A DNA stretch of 64,000 nt from Pseudomonas sp. RIT409 (GCF_003052515.2 NZ_QARE02000022.1:20898-84897), one strand, 5' to 3'. Shown: positions 25,755 through 35,040, counted from the stretch's first letter. The notes: generated by a model not told the origin, from the letters alone. Numbers and translations: made by a program.

Positions 25755-27208
25755 ATGATCGATGTTCTAGTCATAGGCGGCGGTAACGCCGCGCTCTGCG
25801 CCGCCCTCATGGCACGAGAGGCCGGCGCGAGCGTGATGCTGCTGGAGGGCTCGCCGAAGCGCTGGCGGGGCGGCAATTCCCAGCACACGCGCAACCTGCG
25901 CTGCATGCACGATGCACCACAGGCGTTTTAGTAGACGCCTACCCCGAGGAGGAATACTGGCAAGACCTGCTGAAAGTTACCGGCGGGTTGACCAACGAAA
26001 CACTGGCCCGCATTGCCATCCGCGCCTCGTCACACTGCCGCGACTGGATGCGGCGGCACGGCGTGAATTTTCAGCCTCCACTGTCAGGCGCGTTGCATGT
26101 CGCGCGAACCAATGCCTTCTTCATGGGCGGCGGCAAAGCGCTGGTGAATGCCTATTTCCGCAGCGCCGAGCGCTTGGGCGTGCAGATCCGCTATGACGCT
26201 CAGGTCAGCGATCTGGAACTGGATGGCGGGCAATTCGTCGCCGCTCACCTCGCCGAGCGCACCGTCGATGGCCAGCGCTTGCCTGCCGAACGCATTGAAG
26301 CCCGCGCCTGCGTGCTCGCCGCCGGCGGCTTCGAGTCGAACCGCGAATGGCTGCGGGAGGCCTGGGGCCAGAATGAGCGCGGCGAGTGGCCCTCGGATAA
26401 CTTCCTAATACGCGGCACGCGTTTCAACACCGGCGTGCTGCTGCGGCGCATGATCGAACTGGGCGCCGACGTGATCGGCGACCCGACCCAGGCGCATATG
26501 GTGGCGATCGACGCCCGTGCGCCGCTCTACGACGGCGGCATCTGCACACGCATTGACTGTGTATCACTGGGCGTGGTGGTCAACCGCGACGGCGAGCGTT
26601 TCTACGACGAAGGAGAGGATTTCTGGCCCAAGCGCTACGCGATCTGGGGACGACTGGTCGCGGGGCAACCGGGGCAGCAAGCGTATTCGATCATCGATCA
26701 GCAAGCCATTGGCCGCTTCATGCCGCCGGTATTTCCCGGCACCCAGGCCAATACCCTCGCGGAACTGGCGCGCAAGCTGGGGCTGCCCGAAGCGACGTTT
26801 GTCGACACGGTAGAGCGCTATAACCGCGCCTGCAGCGTCGGCACCTTCGACCACACCACCCTCGACGATTGCCACACCTCAGGCCTGACCCCCGCCAAAA
26901 CCCATTGGGCGCGCCCGTTGGTCAAGCCACCGTTCCAGGCCTATCCGCTCAAGCCCGGGGTGACATTCACCTACCTGGGTCTGGCCACCGATGAGAACGC
27001 CGCCGTGCACTTCAATGGCCAACCGAGCCGCAACCTGTTCGTCGCCGGAGAAATGATGGCGGGCAACGTGCTGGGCAAGGGCTACACCGCCGGCATCGGC
27101 ATGGCGATCGGTACGGCGTTCGGCCGCATTGCCGGCACACAGGCCGCTGCTGCCGCGGGCATGACGCCTTTCCACACTTTTTCGGAGCCGCACCATGCAG
27201 CTGTTTGA
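25755..27208 (+). pseudogene. tcuA: FAD-dependent tricarballylate dehydrogenase TcuA, frameshifted
   Basis: A proper start (ATG with GAGGAGA upstream) gives MIDVLVIGGGNAALCAALMA (FAD-binding GxGxxA), and continues to RGGNSQHTRNLRCMHDAPQAF, then TAG at 25929. The downstream frame continues the same protein as VDAYPEEEYWQDLLKVTGG and runs to 27208. One extra T in the TTTT run at 25926-25929 would restore a continuous 484-residue enzyme with the family-correct sequence across the joint. TcuA oxidises tricarballylate to cis-aconitate. Either the gene is genuinely inactivated or the homopolymer was misread. The rest is intact, including the C-terminal FAD-binding GEMMAGNVLGKGYTAG. It overlaps tcuB by 14 bases. 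Confidence 0.9.
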
Positions 27209-28352
27209 TCCCGCCTCGCCCGGTGAACTGATCCCGGTGCTCAACCTTCAGGAAACCGAAGTCCAGCGGCAAATGACGATCTGCAATGCCTGCCGCTATT
27301 GCGAAGGCTTTTGCGCGGTGTTTCCCGCCATGACCCGTCGTTTGGAGTTCGCGCAGGCGGACATCCACTACCTCGCCAACCTCTGCCACAACTGCGGCGC
27401 CTGCCTGCACGCCTGTCAATACGCCGCACCCCATGAATTTGCGGTCAACGTACCGACCGCGATGGCCAAGGTGCGACTGCAGACCTACAGCGAATATGCC
27501 TGGCCAAAACCTCTGGGTGGGCTCTATCGACGCAACGGTCTCCTGCTCGCGCTGGCCTCGGGCGCTGGATTGGCGCTATTTCTGTGCCTGACGCTGCTGC
27601 TCATGGGCAACTTGTTCACCGCCGTCCCGGGTGGCGACTTCTACCGCATCTTCCCACACAACATCCTGGCGCTGATGTTCGGCGCAGTCTTCGCATTTGC
27701 CGTGCTCGCCCTGGTCATCGGCGTGCGACGGTTCTGGCAAGATGTCAGGCCGGGCGCAGCCACCCCTTCGCTGAAGACGTCTGCCGCACTGGAGGCCACG
27801 GCCAATGTTGCACGACTCACCTACCTGGACGGTGGGCACGGCCAGGGCTGCAACAACGAAGACGATCGCTTCACCTTATGGCGTCGCCGTTTTCATCACC
27901 TGACGTTCTACGGCTTCATGCTGTGCCTGGCGGCGACCGGGGTGGCGACGCTCTACCACTTCCTGCTCGAGTGGCATGCACCCTACCCGGTCCTGAGTCT
28001 CCCGGTCATGCTCGGAGTCGTGGGCGGCATCGGCCTGCTGGTCGGCCCGGCCGGCCTGCTGTGGATGAACCTGCGTCGGCACCCGGAACATGGGGACAGC
28101 GATCAGAAACCCATGGATCGGGGATTCATCGCTTTGTTGTTGGCCCTGAGCATCAGCGGCCTGGCACTGCTGGCGTTCCGCGAAACCGCCGCGCTGGGCC
28201 TCCTGCTGGCGGTGCACCTTGGATTCGTCATGGCGTTCTTTCTGACCATGCCCTACAGCAAGTTCGCCCATGGCGTTTTCCGCAGCGCGGCCCTATTGAA
28301 ATTTTCCATCGAAAAACGTCAGCCGAATCCGATCAACGCCGGGGCCGACTGA
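27195..28352 (+). CDS. tcuB: TcuB, membrane electron-transfer protein for tricarballylate/citrate use
   Basis: 385 residues, starting inside the end of tcuA. The N-terminus holds two ferredoxin-like clusters: CNACRYCEGFC near residue 30-40 and CHNCGACLHAC near 64-74. The rest has about six hydrophobic segments with histidines suited to haem binding (for example RRRFHHLTFYGFMLCLAATGV). In Salmonella, TcuB reoxidises the FADH2 of TcuA and passes electrons to the quinone pool. It ends SIEKRQPNPINAGAD in the cytoplasm. It appears intact. Confidence 0.92.
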   Translation: MQLFDPASPGELIPVLNLQETEVQRQMTICNACRYCEGFCAVFPAMTRRLEFAQADIHYLANLCHNCGACLHACQYAAPHEFAVNVPTAMAKVRLQTYSEYAWPKPLGGLYRRNGLLLALASGAGLALFLCLTLLLMGNLFTAVPGGDFYRIFPHNILALMFGAVFAFAVLALVIGVRRFWQDVRPGAATPSLKTSAALEATANVARLTYLDGGHGQGCNNEDDRFTLWRRRFHHLTFYGFMLCLAATGVATLYHFLLEWHAPYPVLSLPVMLGVVGGIGLLVGPAGLLWMNLRRHPEHGDSDQKPMDRGFIALLLALSISGLALLAFRETAALGLLLAVHLGFVMAFFLTMPYSKFAHGVFRSAALLKFSIEKRQPNPINAGAD

Positions 28353-28412
28353 TACGCACCGGCCCATCGCAGCATCCAGCATTCCAATAACAATACCGAG
28401 CACACCCTAGCC

Positions 28413-29714
28413 ATGATGAACAGTACAGCCTCCACCTCCTCGTCGCGGACGGCGAAATTCGCCGCCATCGTCCGCGTCACCAGCGGCAACTTTCTCGAAC
28501 AGTTCGATTTCTTTCTGTTCGGGTTCTACGCCACCTATATCGCACAGACCTTTTTTCCCGCCACCAGCGAGTTCGCGTCGCTGATGATGACCTTCGCGGT
28601 GTTCGGCTCCGGCTTTCTGATGCGTCCCTTGGGCGCCATCATTCTGGGGGCGTATATCGACAAGGTCGGGCGACGCAAAGGTCTGATCGTCACGCTGTCG
28701 ATCATGGCGTGCGGCACGGTGCTGATCGCGCTGGTACCCGGCTACGCCAGCATTGGCCTGGCGGCGCCTGTTCTGGTGTTGCTCGGTCGTCTGCTGCAAG
28801 GCTTTTCGGCAGGTGCCGAACTGGGCGGCGTCTCGGTGTACCTGGCCGAAATCGCCACGCCGGGGCGCACTGGCTTCTACACCAGTTGGCAGTCGGCCAG
28901 CCAGCAGATCGCAATCATCCTGGCGGCGGCGCTGGGCTACGGCATCAACGCCTGGCTGGACGGCACGCAGATCGCGGCGTGGGGTTGGCGTATTCCATTT
29001 TTCGTCGGCTGCGCGATCATCCCGTTCATTTTCGTGATCCGTCGCTCGCTCCAGGAAACCCAAGCATTCAGCGCCCGGGTGCATCACCCGAGCGCGGGCG
29101 AGGTGTTCCGCTCGATGCGTGACAACTGGCGCACGGTCCTGGCCGGTGGGCTGCTGGCGTCGATGACCACCACCACGTTCTACCTGATCACCGTTTACAC
29201 CCCGACCTTCGGGAAATCGGTGCTGCACCTGAGCACCACCGACAGCCTGATCGTCACCCTGTTCGTGGGCCTCACCAACTTCATCTGGCTGCCGGTCGGC
29301 GGCGCGATCTCCGACCGCATCGGGCGCCGTCCGCTGCTCCTCGGCATCTCGACGTTGTGCATGGTCACGGCCTATCCGGCCATGCATTGGCTGGCCGAAG
29401 CCGCGAGCTTCGAACGCCTGCTGGCCGTGCTGCTGTATTTCTCGTTTTTCTTCGGCATGTATAACGGCGCCATGGTCGCTGCGTTGACTGAAGTGATGCC
29501 GCAGAATGTTCGGGTGGTGGGGTTCTCGCTGGCATTCAGCCTGGCGACGGCGATCTTCGGAGGCTTCACGCCCGCGATGTCCACCTGGCTGGTACAGGCG
29601 ACCGGTGACAAGGCATCACCGGCCTTTTGGCTGATGTTCGCCGCTGTGTGCGGCTTCTCGGCAACCTTGGCGCTGTACCGTCGACAGCGCGCGGGTGTGG
29701 CTGAGCCCGCCTGA
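28413..29714 (+). CDS. tcuC: TcuC, tricarballylate/citrate proton symporter (MFS)
   Basis: 433 residues, twelve predicted membrane helices. RVTSGNFLEQFDFFLFGFYATYIAQTFFP and MRPLGAIILGAYIDKVGRRKG fit the citrate/dicarboxylate proton symporter branch (CitA/TcuC) of the major facilitator superfamily. Last gene of tcuABC, 60 bases after tcuB. Two adjacent ATGs begin the frame. It imports tricarballylate, citrate or a related tricarboxylate. With tcuA broken, the transporter may still serve citrate or aconitate uptake. Confidence 0.9.
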   Translation: MMNSTASTSSSRTAKFAAIVRVTSGNFLEQFDFFLFGFYATYIAQTFFPATSEFASLMMTFAVFGSGFLMRPLGAIILGAYIDKVGRRKGLIVTLSIMACGTVLIALVPGYASIGLAAPVLVLLGRLLQGFSAGAELGGVSVYLAEIATPGRTGFYTSWQSASQQIAIILAAALGYGINAWLDGTQIAAWGWRIPFFVGCAIIPFIFVIRRSLQETQAFSARVHHPSAGEVFRSMRDNWRTVLAGGLLASMTTTTFYLITVYTPTFGKSVLHLSTTDSLIVTLFVGLTNFIWLPVGGAISDRIGRRPLLLGISTLCMVTAYPAMHWLAEAASFERLLAVLLYFSFFFGMYNGAMVAALTEVMPQNVRVVGFSLAFSLATAIFGGFTPAMSTWLVQATGDKASPAFWLMFAAVCGFSATLALYRRQRAGVAEPA

Positions 29715-29762
29715 GGCGCAGCCCACCAGGCTCAAGCGGGACGATCGTGGGCCATGCACGGG

Positions 29763-30749
29763 TCAATCGGTGGCCGCGAGCGACGGCGCCAAGAGCTTCG
29801 CGTAGTTGTTCAAGTCGATGTTGCCACCGCTAATGATCACACCGACACGCTGCCCTTTGAGCTGCGTAGCCATCGCTCGGGCTGCGGCGAACCCCAGGCA
29901 TCCGGTGGGCTCCACGACCATCTTCATGCGCTCGGCGAAAAAGCGCATGGCATCGACCAACTGCGCATCGCTGGCCACCAGGATATCGTCGACGTCCCGC
30001 TGAATGATGCTGAACGTGTACTGGCCCAAATACTGGGTCTGTGCCCCGTCGGCGATGGTTTTTGGCGTGTCGATCTTGACGATGTGCCCGGCCCGCAAGG
30101 ATTGCTGCCCGTCGTTACCCGCTTCAGGCTCGACCCCATACAGTTTGCAATCAGGCGCCAGGACACGGGTTGCCAGTGCCGAACCACTGAGCAGGCCGCC
30201 GCCTCCGAGGCAGACGAACAGCGCATCCAATGGCCCCACTTCTTCGAACAACTCCTTGGCCGCCGTACCCTGCCCCGCGAGGATGTCCGGGTGATCGTAA
30301 GGCGGAATCAACGTCAGCCCCTGCTCCTCGGCCAGCGCCCGGCCGATGGCTTCACGGTCCTCACGGTAACGGTCGTAGGTCACCACCGTGGCCCCGTATT
30401 CCCGGGTCGCGGCGACCTTGGCCGCCGGAGCATCGTGCGGCATCACGATAGTCGCGGGAATGCCCAACAGTTGCGCCGACAATGCGATGCCCTGCGCGTG
30501 ATTGCCCGATGAAAATGCCACGACCCCGTGTCGGCGCTGGGTGGCGTCGAACTTCGACAAGGCATTGAACGCACCGCGAAATTTGAATGCGCCCATGCGC
30601 TGAAAGTTTTCACATTTGAAGAACAACTGGACGCCCAGCTCGCGGTCCGCCGTGCGTGAAGTCAGCACCGGCGTTTTGTGGGCGTGGCCATCGATGCGCC
30701 GCGCCGCCGCGAGCACGTCGTCATAGGTCGGGAGTACGAGTGGTTGCAT
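29763..30749 (-). CDS. PLP-dependent threonine/serine dehydratase-like ammonia-lyase (serine racemase family)
   Basis: 328 residues from the ATG giving MQPLVLPTYDD, which has GAGGA six bases upstream; an in-frame ATG two codons earlier is also possible. The PLP lysine lies in FQRMGAFKFRGAFNAL, the phosphate-binding loop is CLGGGGLLSGS, and the C-terminal SGGNIDL contacts the pyridine nitrogen. This is fold-type II, in the threo-3-hydroxyaspartate ammonia-lyase / serine racemase / catabolic threonine dehydratase group. There is no regulatory ACT domain, so it is a catabolic type. It converges with tcuC. A cluster of repeated half-sites lies upstream (30878-30949). Confidence 0.88.
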   Translation of the reverse strand: MQPLVLPTYDDVLAAARRIDGHAHKTPVLTSRTADRELGVQLFFKCENFQRMGAFKFRGAFNALSKFDATQRRHGVVAFSSGNHAQGIALSAQLLGIPATIVMPHDAPAAKVAATREYGATVVTYDRYREDREAIGRALAEEQGLTLIPPYDHPDILAGQGTAAKELFEEVGPLDALFVCLGGGGLLSGSALATRVLAPDCKLYGVEPEAGNDGQQSLRAGHIVKIDTPKTIADGAQTQYLGQYTFSIIQRDVDDILVASDAQLVDAMRFFAERMKMVVEPTGCLGFAAARAMATQLKGQRVGVIISGGNIDLNNYAKLLAPSLAATD

Positions 30750-31385
30750 GATCATCCTCAGCTGTCCGAATGGGTCTCCAGCACCTGGAGACAGGCGTGG
30801 TACAGAGCATACACCAGCCGCCCGACCACGCCGTGAAGTGCACAAGAACGCCAAGCGTTGGTCCCGCAAGGGCTGACTTTGTAGTCACGAACGGACCTTT
30901 GTGTATTGGAACTACAAAATATGTAGTCTTTAAAAATATTCACTACAAAACGGTTGACGAAGCGTTTTCCCGATTGCATAGTGAGGCCGTCTCCCCGATC
31001 GGGAGAGCTGGCAAAAGTATTCCGGGACCGTTCGACGTAGCCGTCGTACAACCTCTGGATGTGTGCTGCCCACAAGGCAGATTGATGAAGCCGAACCGGC
31101 AAGATCGACCCATAGGCCGAGCGCTGGCGAAACGTCCTCATGACACTTGTGGCCGACCACGATACGTCGCCAGTGTCTGCCGACGCCCGCCATTTCTCCC
31201 CTGCGTTTCGACGCTTTCCGTAGCGACCTCTCATCTGCACTACATCCTGTGTGCCGCATGCCGTTGCAGGCATCGACGCCCTGGGTTTGCCAGCGTGTGC
31301 CAAGGCTGCGAATCGATGGACGATTCGCCATGACGTGTGAACTCACCAGATAGCTGACAAATGGGCAAAAAGGGGTAATCCAATC
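30750..31385. other. Long intergenic region with repeated ACTACAAA half-sites
   Basis: About 640 bases between two divergent genes. Open frames here (for example 30758-31303 on the minus strand) have unlikely composition. The AT-rich part at 30870-30955 contains four ACTACA/TGTAGT half-sites in both orientations. The rest shows nothing recognisable. Confidence 0.4.
30878..30949. promoter_or_regulatory. Cluster of TTTGTAGT/ACTACAAA half-sites
   Basis: TTTGTAGT at 30878-30885, ACTACAAAA at 30910-30918, TGTAGT at 30921-30926 and ACTACAAAA at 30941-30949. The middle pair forms ACTACA-N5-TGTAGT. Spacing and orientation suggest cooperative binding of a dimeric regulator (GntR/FadR-type sites have related TNGT...ACNA cores) about 130-200 bases upstream of the ammonia-lyase start. 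Confidence 0.45.
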
Positions 31386-31715
31386 ATGAATCTGAACAAT
31401 CAACCCACCATTGATCAATTGGCTCGACTGTTCGCGGCGCAGAAGGACTCCCTCGATAGCCACATTCTCTGGGTGTGTGAAAAGGGTGACGTCCACATGG
31501 ACGGCCTGGGGGCCTGCACCGAGGAGCAGGAATTCGTCGACCGCCACCCGCACATGCGCGCGCGGCTGAAGATGTATCGCAAGGGTCAGGGTTATGTCGG
31601 CAAGAAGGCCGCCGCTGACAAGCAGTTCCTGGGGCAGGTGCTGGAAACGCTCAGCAGCGAATGGGGCGCCGCCCGGCACCAGGAAGGGGTCCGCGTGATC
31701 GATCGGCTCTGCTGA
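31386..31715 (+). CDS. Hypothetical protein, 109 residues
   Basis: Complete small soluble protein (MNLNNQPTIDQLARLFAAQ...) with AGGGG upstream of the ATG. It is acidic in its middle (GLGACTEEQEFVDRHPHMRARLKMYRKGQGYVG) and has two cysteines near residue 31 and 44 and a C-terminal Cys. No domain is recognised. Codon usage is like the neighbours, so it looks real. It stands alone, divergent from the ammonia-lyase and followed by a hairpin. Confidence 0.65.
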   Translation: MNLNNQPTIDQLARLFAAQKDSLDSHILWVCEKGDVHMDGLGACTEEQEFVDRHPHMRARLKMYRKGQGYVGKKAAADKQFLGQVLETLSSEWGAARHQEGVRVIDRLC

Positions 31716-31726
31716 CGCCGATGACG

Positions 31727-31760
31727 CCTTTGGCCACCTGAACCGCTCAGGCGGCCAAGG
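31727..31760. terminator. Hairpin after the 109-residue ORF
   Basis: CCTTTGGCC...CCTGA paired with TCAGG...GGCCAAGGG gives a long interrupted stem. No T tract follows, so it is a weak terminator candidate for the two convergent genes. Confidence 0.4.
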
Positions 31761-31856
31761 GCGTGTGTCGATTCAGCCGGTGCGCCGATCCTTCCCTGCA
31801 AGCGCGCAGGCTTCAGCGTGCACTTGGAAAACCAGGCACTGGCCTAGTTGTCTGGC

Positions 31857-32642
31857 TTAGAACGCGAGTTTGTAGCCGATAGCGACCAGCATCACGGCCA
31901 GGCAGGGTCGCAGCAGCGCATCTGGAATCCGGCCCGCCAAGTGGCTGCCCATGTAAATGCCGGGCAGAGAGCCCATCAGCAGGAAACCCAGCATCGACCA
32001 GTTCATGTTGCCCATGCTCGCGTGGCCCAGGCCTGCGATCAGGGTCAAGGGAACGGCATGAGCGATTTCGGTCCCCACCAGCCGGCGGGTGTCGAGGAAT
32101 GGATAGAGAATGAACAGAGCGACCGTGCCCAACGCCCCCGCACCGATGGACGTCAGGGCGACCATGACACCGAGCACCACGCCCGTGATGACCGTGAGCG
32201 CGTTCAGGCTGCGATTGCTCAAGCGGTAGTGATCACCGGCATGGCGTTGGGCGAACGCCAACAGGCTTTTCTTGAAGAAGATGGCCAGCGCCGTCAGCAA
32301 CAGCACAACGCCGAGGCCCTGCTTGATCACGGCGTTCATCGCATCCGGCGCAGTGTGCAGGGTACTGAGGAACCAGAGGGTCAGCCCAGCGGCGGGCACA
32401 CTGCCCAATGTCAACCAGCCGGTAATGCCCCAGTCGATGTTGTCGTTTCGCTTGTGCACCAGCACGCCACCGCTCTTGGTGATGGCTGCGTACAGCAGAT
32501 CGGTGCCGACGGCGGTCGCCGGGTTGATGCCGAACCACAACAGAATCGGCGTCATCAGCGACCCGCCCCCTACCCCGGTCATGCCGACGATGAAGCCAAC
32601 GACCAACCCTGCGACGACGAAACCGATATTGCCGAAATCCAT
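31857..32642 (-). CDS. TauE/SafE family sulfite exporter-type permease
   Basis: 261 residues with about seven to eight hydrophobic segments. VVAGLVVGFIVGMTGVGGGSLMTPILL near the N-terminus and the matching repeat LGVMVALTSIGAGALGTVALFILYP in the second half are the duplicated TauE motif. Family members export sulfite or sulfoacetate or move other organic anions. No sulfonate genes are adjacent, so the substrate is open. A 12-bp palindrome lies about 100 bases upstream. Confidence 0.85.
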   Translation of the reverse strand: MDFGNIGFVVAGLVVGFIVGMTGVGGGSLMTPILLWFGINPATAVGTDLLYAAITKSGGVLVHKRNDNIDWGITGWLTLGSVPAAGLTLWFLSTLHTAPDAMNAVIKQGLGVVLLLTALAIFFKKSLLAFAQRHAGDHYRLSNRSLNALTVITGVVLGVMVALTSIGAGALGTVALFILYPFLDTRRLVGTEIAHAVPLTLIAGLGHASMGNMNWSMLGFLLMGSLPGIYMGSHLAGRIPDALLRPCLAVMLVAIGYKLAF

Positions 32643-32743
32643 TGACTGCCTGACATACGAAAGAAAATCCGGCGCGCAGCATAGCGATTTTTGCTCTAAC
32701 GGCCTCGCTTTATCTTATATAGAAGGTAGACCGAATGGATCTA

Positions 32744-32755
32744 TGGTTATAACCA
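32744..32755. promoter_or_regulatory. Palindrome TGGTTATAACCA
   Basis: Perfect 12-base palindrome in the AT-rich promoter region upstream of the TauE-like gene and downstream of tam. A plausible operator of a GntR/MarR-type dimer; the cognate regulator is not identified. Confidence 0.35.
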
Positions 32756-32779
32756 AATCCACTCGGCCGCCCGCATCGA

Positions 32780-33544
32780 TCAGCGCACAGCGACCACGAA
32801 CAGCCGCGGGAAGGGCAACAGCACCGAACCGTCATCCAATGCGGGATACGCCTGGGAAATCGCCTTCAGATAGGCGTCGAGGAAACCGGCCTGTTCATTC
32901 TCGTCCAGCCGTTGGAGATAGGGGCGCAGCGCCGAGCCCTTGAACCATTCGACGACCGCCTCATGCCCCCCCGCCAATGGATGGTGGTAGGTCGTTCGCC
33001 AGACATCGACCTGCGCACAGTGCGGCTGCAGCAATTCGAAATAGTAGGTCGCCGGATGACGGTCCGGATGCTTGACCGAGGCGATCTTGCCCGACCACGG
33101 GCCGCTCGCAGCGACCTCCCGAGCCAGCCTGTGCGCTGGCTCCTCCAGATTGTCCGGGGTCTGCACCGCCAGACAGCCACCCGGGTTGAGGTGACTGACC
33201 AGCCGTGGATACAGCGCTTGGTGATTCGGCACCCACTGCAGCGACGCATTGGCCAGAATCACGTCATAGCGCTTCGCGGGATTCCAGACGCCGATGTCCC
33301 CGAGTTCGAAGGAGATGCTGGGCAAACGCCGACGCGCATCGCCCAGCATGTCTTCCGAACTGTCCAGGCCAGTGATCGACGCGGTGGGGAAGCGTTCGGC
33401 CAACACTTCGGTGGAATTACCGGGGCCGCAGCCCAGATCGATCGCGGTGTTCACTTGCTCGACGGGCATCGCCGCCACGAGGTCGCGAACCGGGCGGGTG
33501 CGTTGTTGCTCGAACATCGAATATTGTTTGGCGGACCAGCTCAT
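32780..33544 (-). CDS. tam: Trans-aconitate 2-methyltransferase
   Basis: 254 residues, with AGGAG before the ATG. Class I SAM methyltransferase: motif I AIDLGCGPGNSTEVL, motif II YDVILANASLQWVPNH. WSAKQYSMFEQQRTRPVRDLV at the N-terminus is the Tam signature. Tam esterifies trans-aconitate, a spontaneous isomer of cis-aconitate that inhibits aconitase. It lies about 3 kb from the tricarballylate locus, whose product is cis-aconitate; functional linkage is inference. Confidence 0.92.
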   Translation of the reverse strand: MSWSAKQYSMFEQQRTRPVRDLVAAMPVEQVNTAIDLGCGPGNSTEVLAERFPTASITGLDSSEDMLGDARRRLPSISFELGDIGVWNPAKRYDVILANASLQWVPNHQALYPRLVSHLNPGGCLAVQTPDNLEEPAHRLAREVAASGPWSGKIASVKHPDRHPATYYFELLQPHCAQVDVWRTTYHHPLAGGHEAVVEWFKGSALRPYLQRLDENEQAGFLDAYLKAISQAYPALDDGSVLLPFPRLFVVAVR

Positions 33545-33661
33545 CAGGCACTCCTTCTCTCGTGAAAGGCATCTTGGAAAGGGTAAGGGCTGGACGCCTC
33601 CCGCACAAATGAAGATCAGCCGCTTTGCCGAAGCCCTCCTTGCGTGCCGTTGATACTGCCT

Positions 33662-34744
33662 TCAGCGCATGACCCGACGCGTCAGGTGGCCCCCGGAAAT
33701 CGGGTACGACACATACAGCCCAGAGGCGACCTGCGCTTTGGAGGCCTGAGCCGCGCTGCGCACCTTTGCAGCTGCGGCCAACAGTCGGCCCGCGTCGAGT
33801 TCGCCGCCCTCGACCGCGCTCACAATCGCCTGAGCAATGGCATCCAACCCTGATTCGCTGGAGACCAGCAATAAGTGCGCGCCTGCCCGCAACGCGTTGA
33901 CCGCAGTGTCCGCAACGCTGTTGCCCCGCAGGATCGACAGGGCGTCCAGGTCGTCGGACACAATCAACCCATCGAACCCCAGCCGCGCGTGCAACAAGCT
34001 GATGACCTTCGCCGAGGTGCTGGCGCAATGCTCGGGATCCTGCGCGGGAAACACCGCTGGCCCCGGCATGATGGCCTGCACACCGGCTGCGATGACCTGA
34101 CGGAACACCTCCAGCCCTTCTTCCATCTCCTTACGGGCCCCGAGAACACTGGCGAGCGCCAGTGCAGGATCATGCTCGGTGTGGCAATGACCGGGGAAAT
34201 ACTTGGCGGTCGCGATAACCCCAGCACGTTGTACCCCACGAATGAACGCACAGGCGATGCGCGACACCTCTGAAGGATCGACCCCGAGGTGGCGGCGATG
34301 CAGCCAAGGGTGGGTGCCGGTGACGACATCGACGAGGGGCGCCAGAAACAGGTTGATCCCCATGACCCGAGCGACGCTGGCCATTTCGTAACTGCGCGCC
34401 TCGATTTCGGCGGCATCCAGCCCCTTGAGCGCTTCGGCCGACGGCAGGCCCGGCACAAGCCGATGCAGACGCTGAATGCCGCCCAGTTCCTGGTCCACGG
34501 CCACCAGTACGGGCGCGCCGGCGTGAAAGGCGGCGGCATCGGCGATGCGCGCGATGTGCTCATGGGTCTCGGTGCGCCGGCGTTCATAGCTCATGTTACG
34601 CGCCAGGTATTCATCACTCGTTTCGCCCAGGAGCACCGAAACCCCTCCCCGACTCAGGCAGCGTCGAACGGTATCGTCCAGTTCGAGCCCGGCCAACGCG
34701 GGCAACAGCACCGCATAAGCTGCCCTGTGCAAGTCGCTCGACAT
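33662..34744 (-). CDS. Glycoside hydrolase family 3 protein (NagZ-like)
   Basis: 360 residues from the ATG giving MSSDLHRAAYAVL, with GGAGG upstream; a longer start is open but implausible. A single TIM-barrel GH3 domain: VAVDQELGGIQRL, KYFPGHCHTEHDPALAL (the KHFPGHG...DSH loop that carries the His/Asp acid-base dyad of NagZ, here GHC), and IVSDDLDALSI with the nucleophilic Asp. A beta-N-acetylhexosaminidase role is likely. The GHG-to-GHC change and the lack of a neighbouring murein recycling gene suggest a paralogue rather than NagZ itself. No signal peptide. Confidence 0.8.
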   Translation of the reverse strand: MSSDLHRAAYAVLLPALAGLELDDTVRRCLSRGGVSVLLGETSDEYLARNMSYERRRTETHEHIARIADAAAFHAGAPVLVAVDQELGGIQRLHRLVPGLPSAEALKGLDAAEIEARSYEMASVARVMGINLFLAPLVDVVTGTHPWLHRRHLGVDPSEVSRIACAFIRGVQRAGVIATAKYFPGHCHTEHDPALALASVLGARKEMEEGLEVFRQVIAAGVQAIMPGPAVFPAQDPEHCASTSAKVISLLHARLGFDGLIVSDDLDALSILRGNSVADTAVNALRAGAHLLLVSSESGLDAIAQAIVSAVEGGELDAGRLLAAAAKVRSAAQASKAQVASGLYVSYPISGGHLTRRVMR

Positions 34745-34991
34745 CTCCCCACCTCCCATCGCTAGCGTAGCGTCATGTTCGGTGCCGACGCTTTCACAGT
34801 TTGATCGCTCGTTTATGCGCACTTTAGCGAGATATTGCTCGAAGTCAATCCAGCATTTCGATGACCTGATTCAGGGAGGGCGTTGTTTGCGCCGATAAAA
34901 AGCGTCTTAGTGGGAAAGTCTCAAGCTGAGTCCTTAAGGAACAGACCGCTCAGGCGAGTGGTGGGAGGCAGGCAGGCGACGTGCAATAAAA

Positions 34992-35020
34992 AAGGGGGCA
35001 ATGCTGAACATTGCCCCCTT
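34992..35020 (-). terminator. Rho-independent terminator of the SDR gene
   Basis: Perfect 12-bp stem AAGGGGGCAATG / CATTGCCCCCTT with a CTGAA loop. On the minus strand it is followed by TTTTATTGC, right after the SDR stop at 35041. Confidence 0.88.
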
Positions 35021-35040
35021 GCGCATGCGTGATGCGACGA

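Noticed and set aside
30758..31303. 181-codon minus-strand frame upstream of the ammonia-lyase
   Set aside because: Composition is unlike neighbouring proteins and it covers the promoter region with repeated half-sites.
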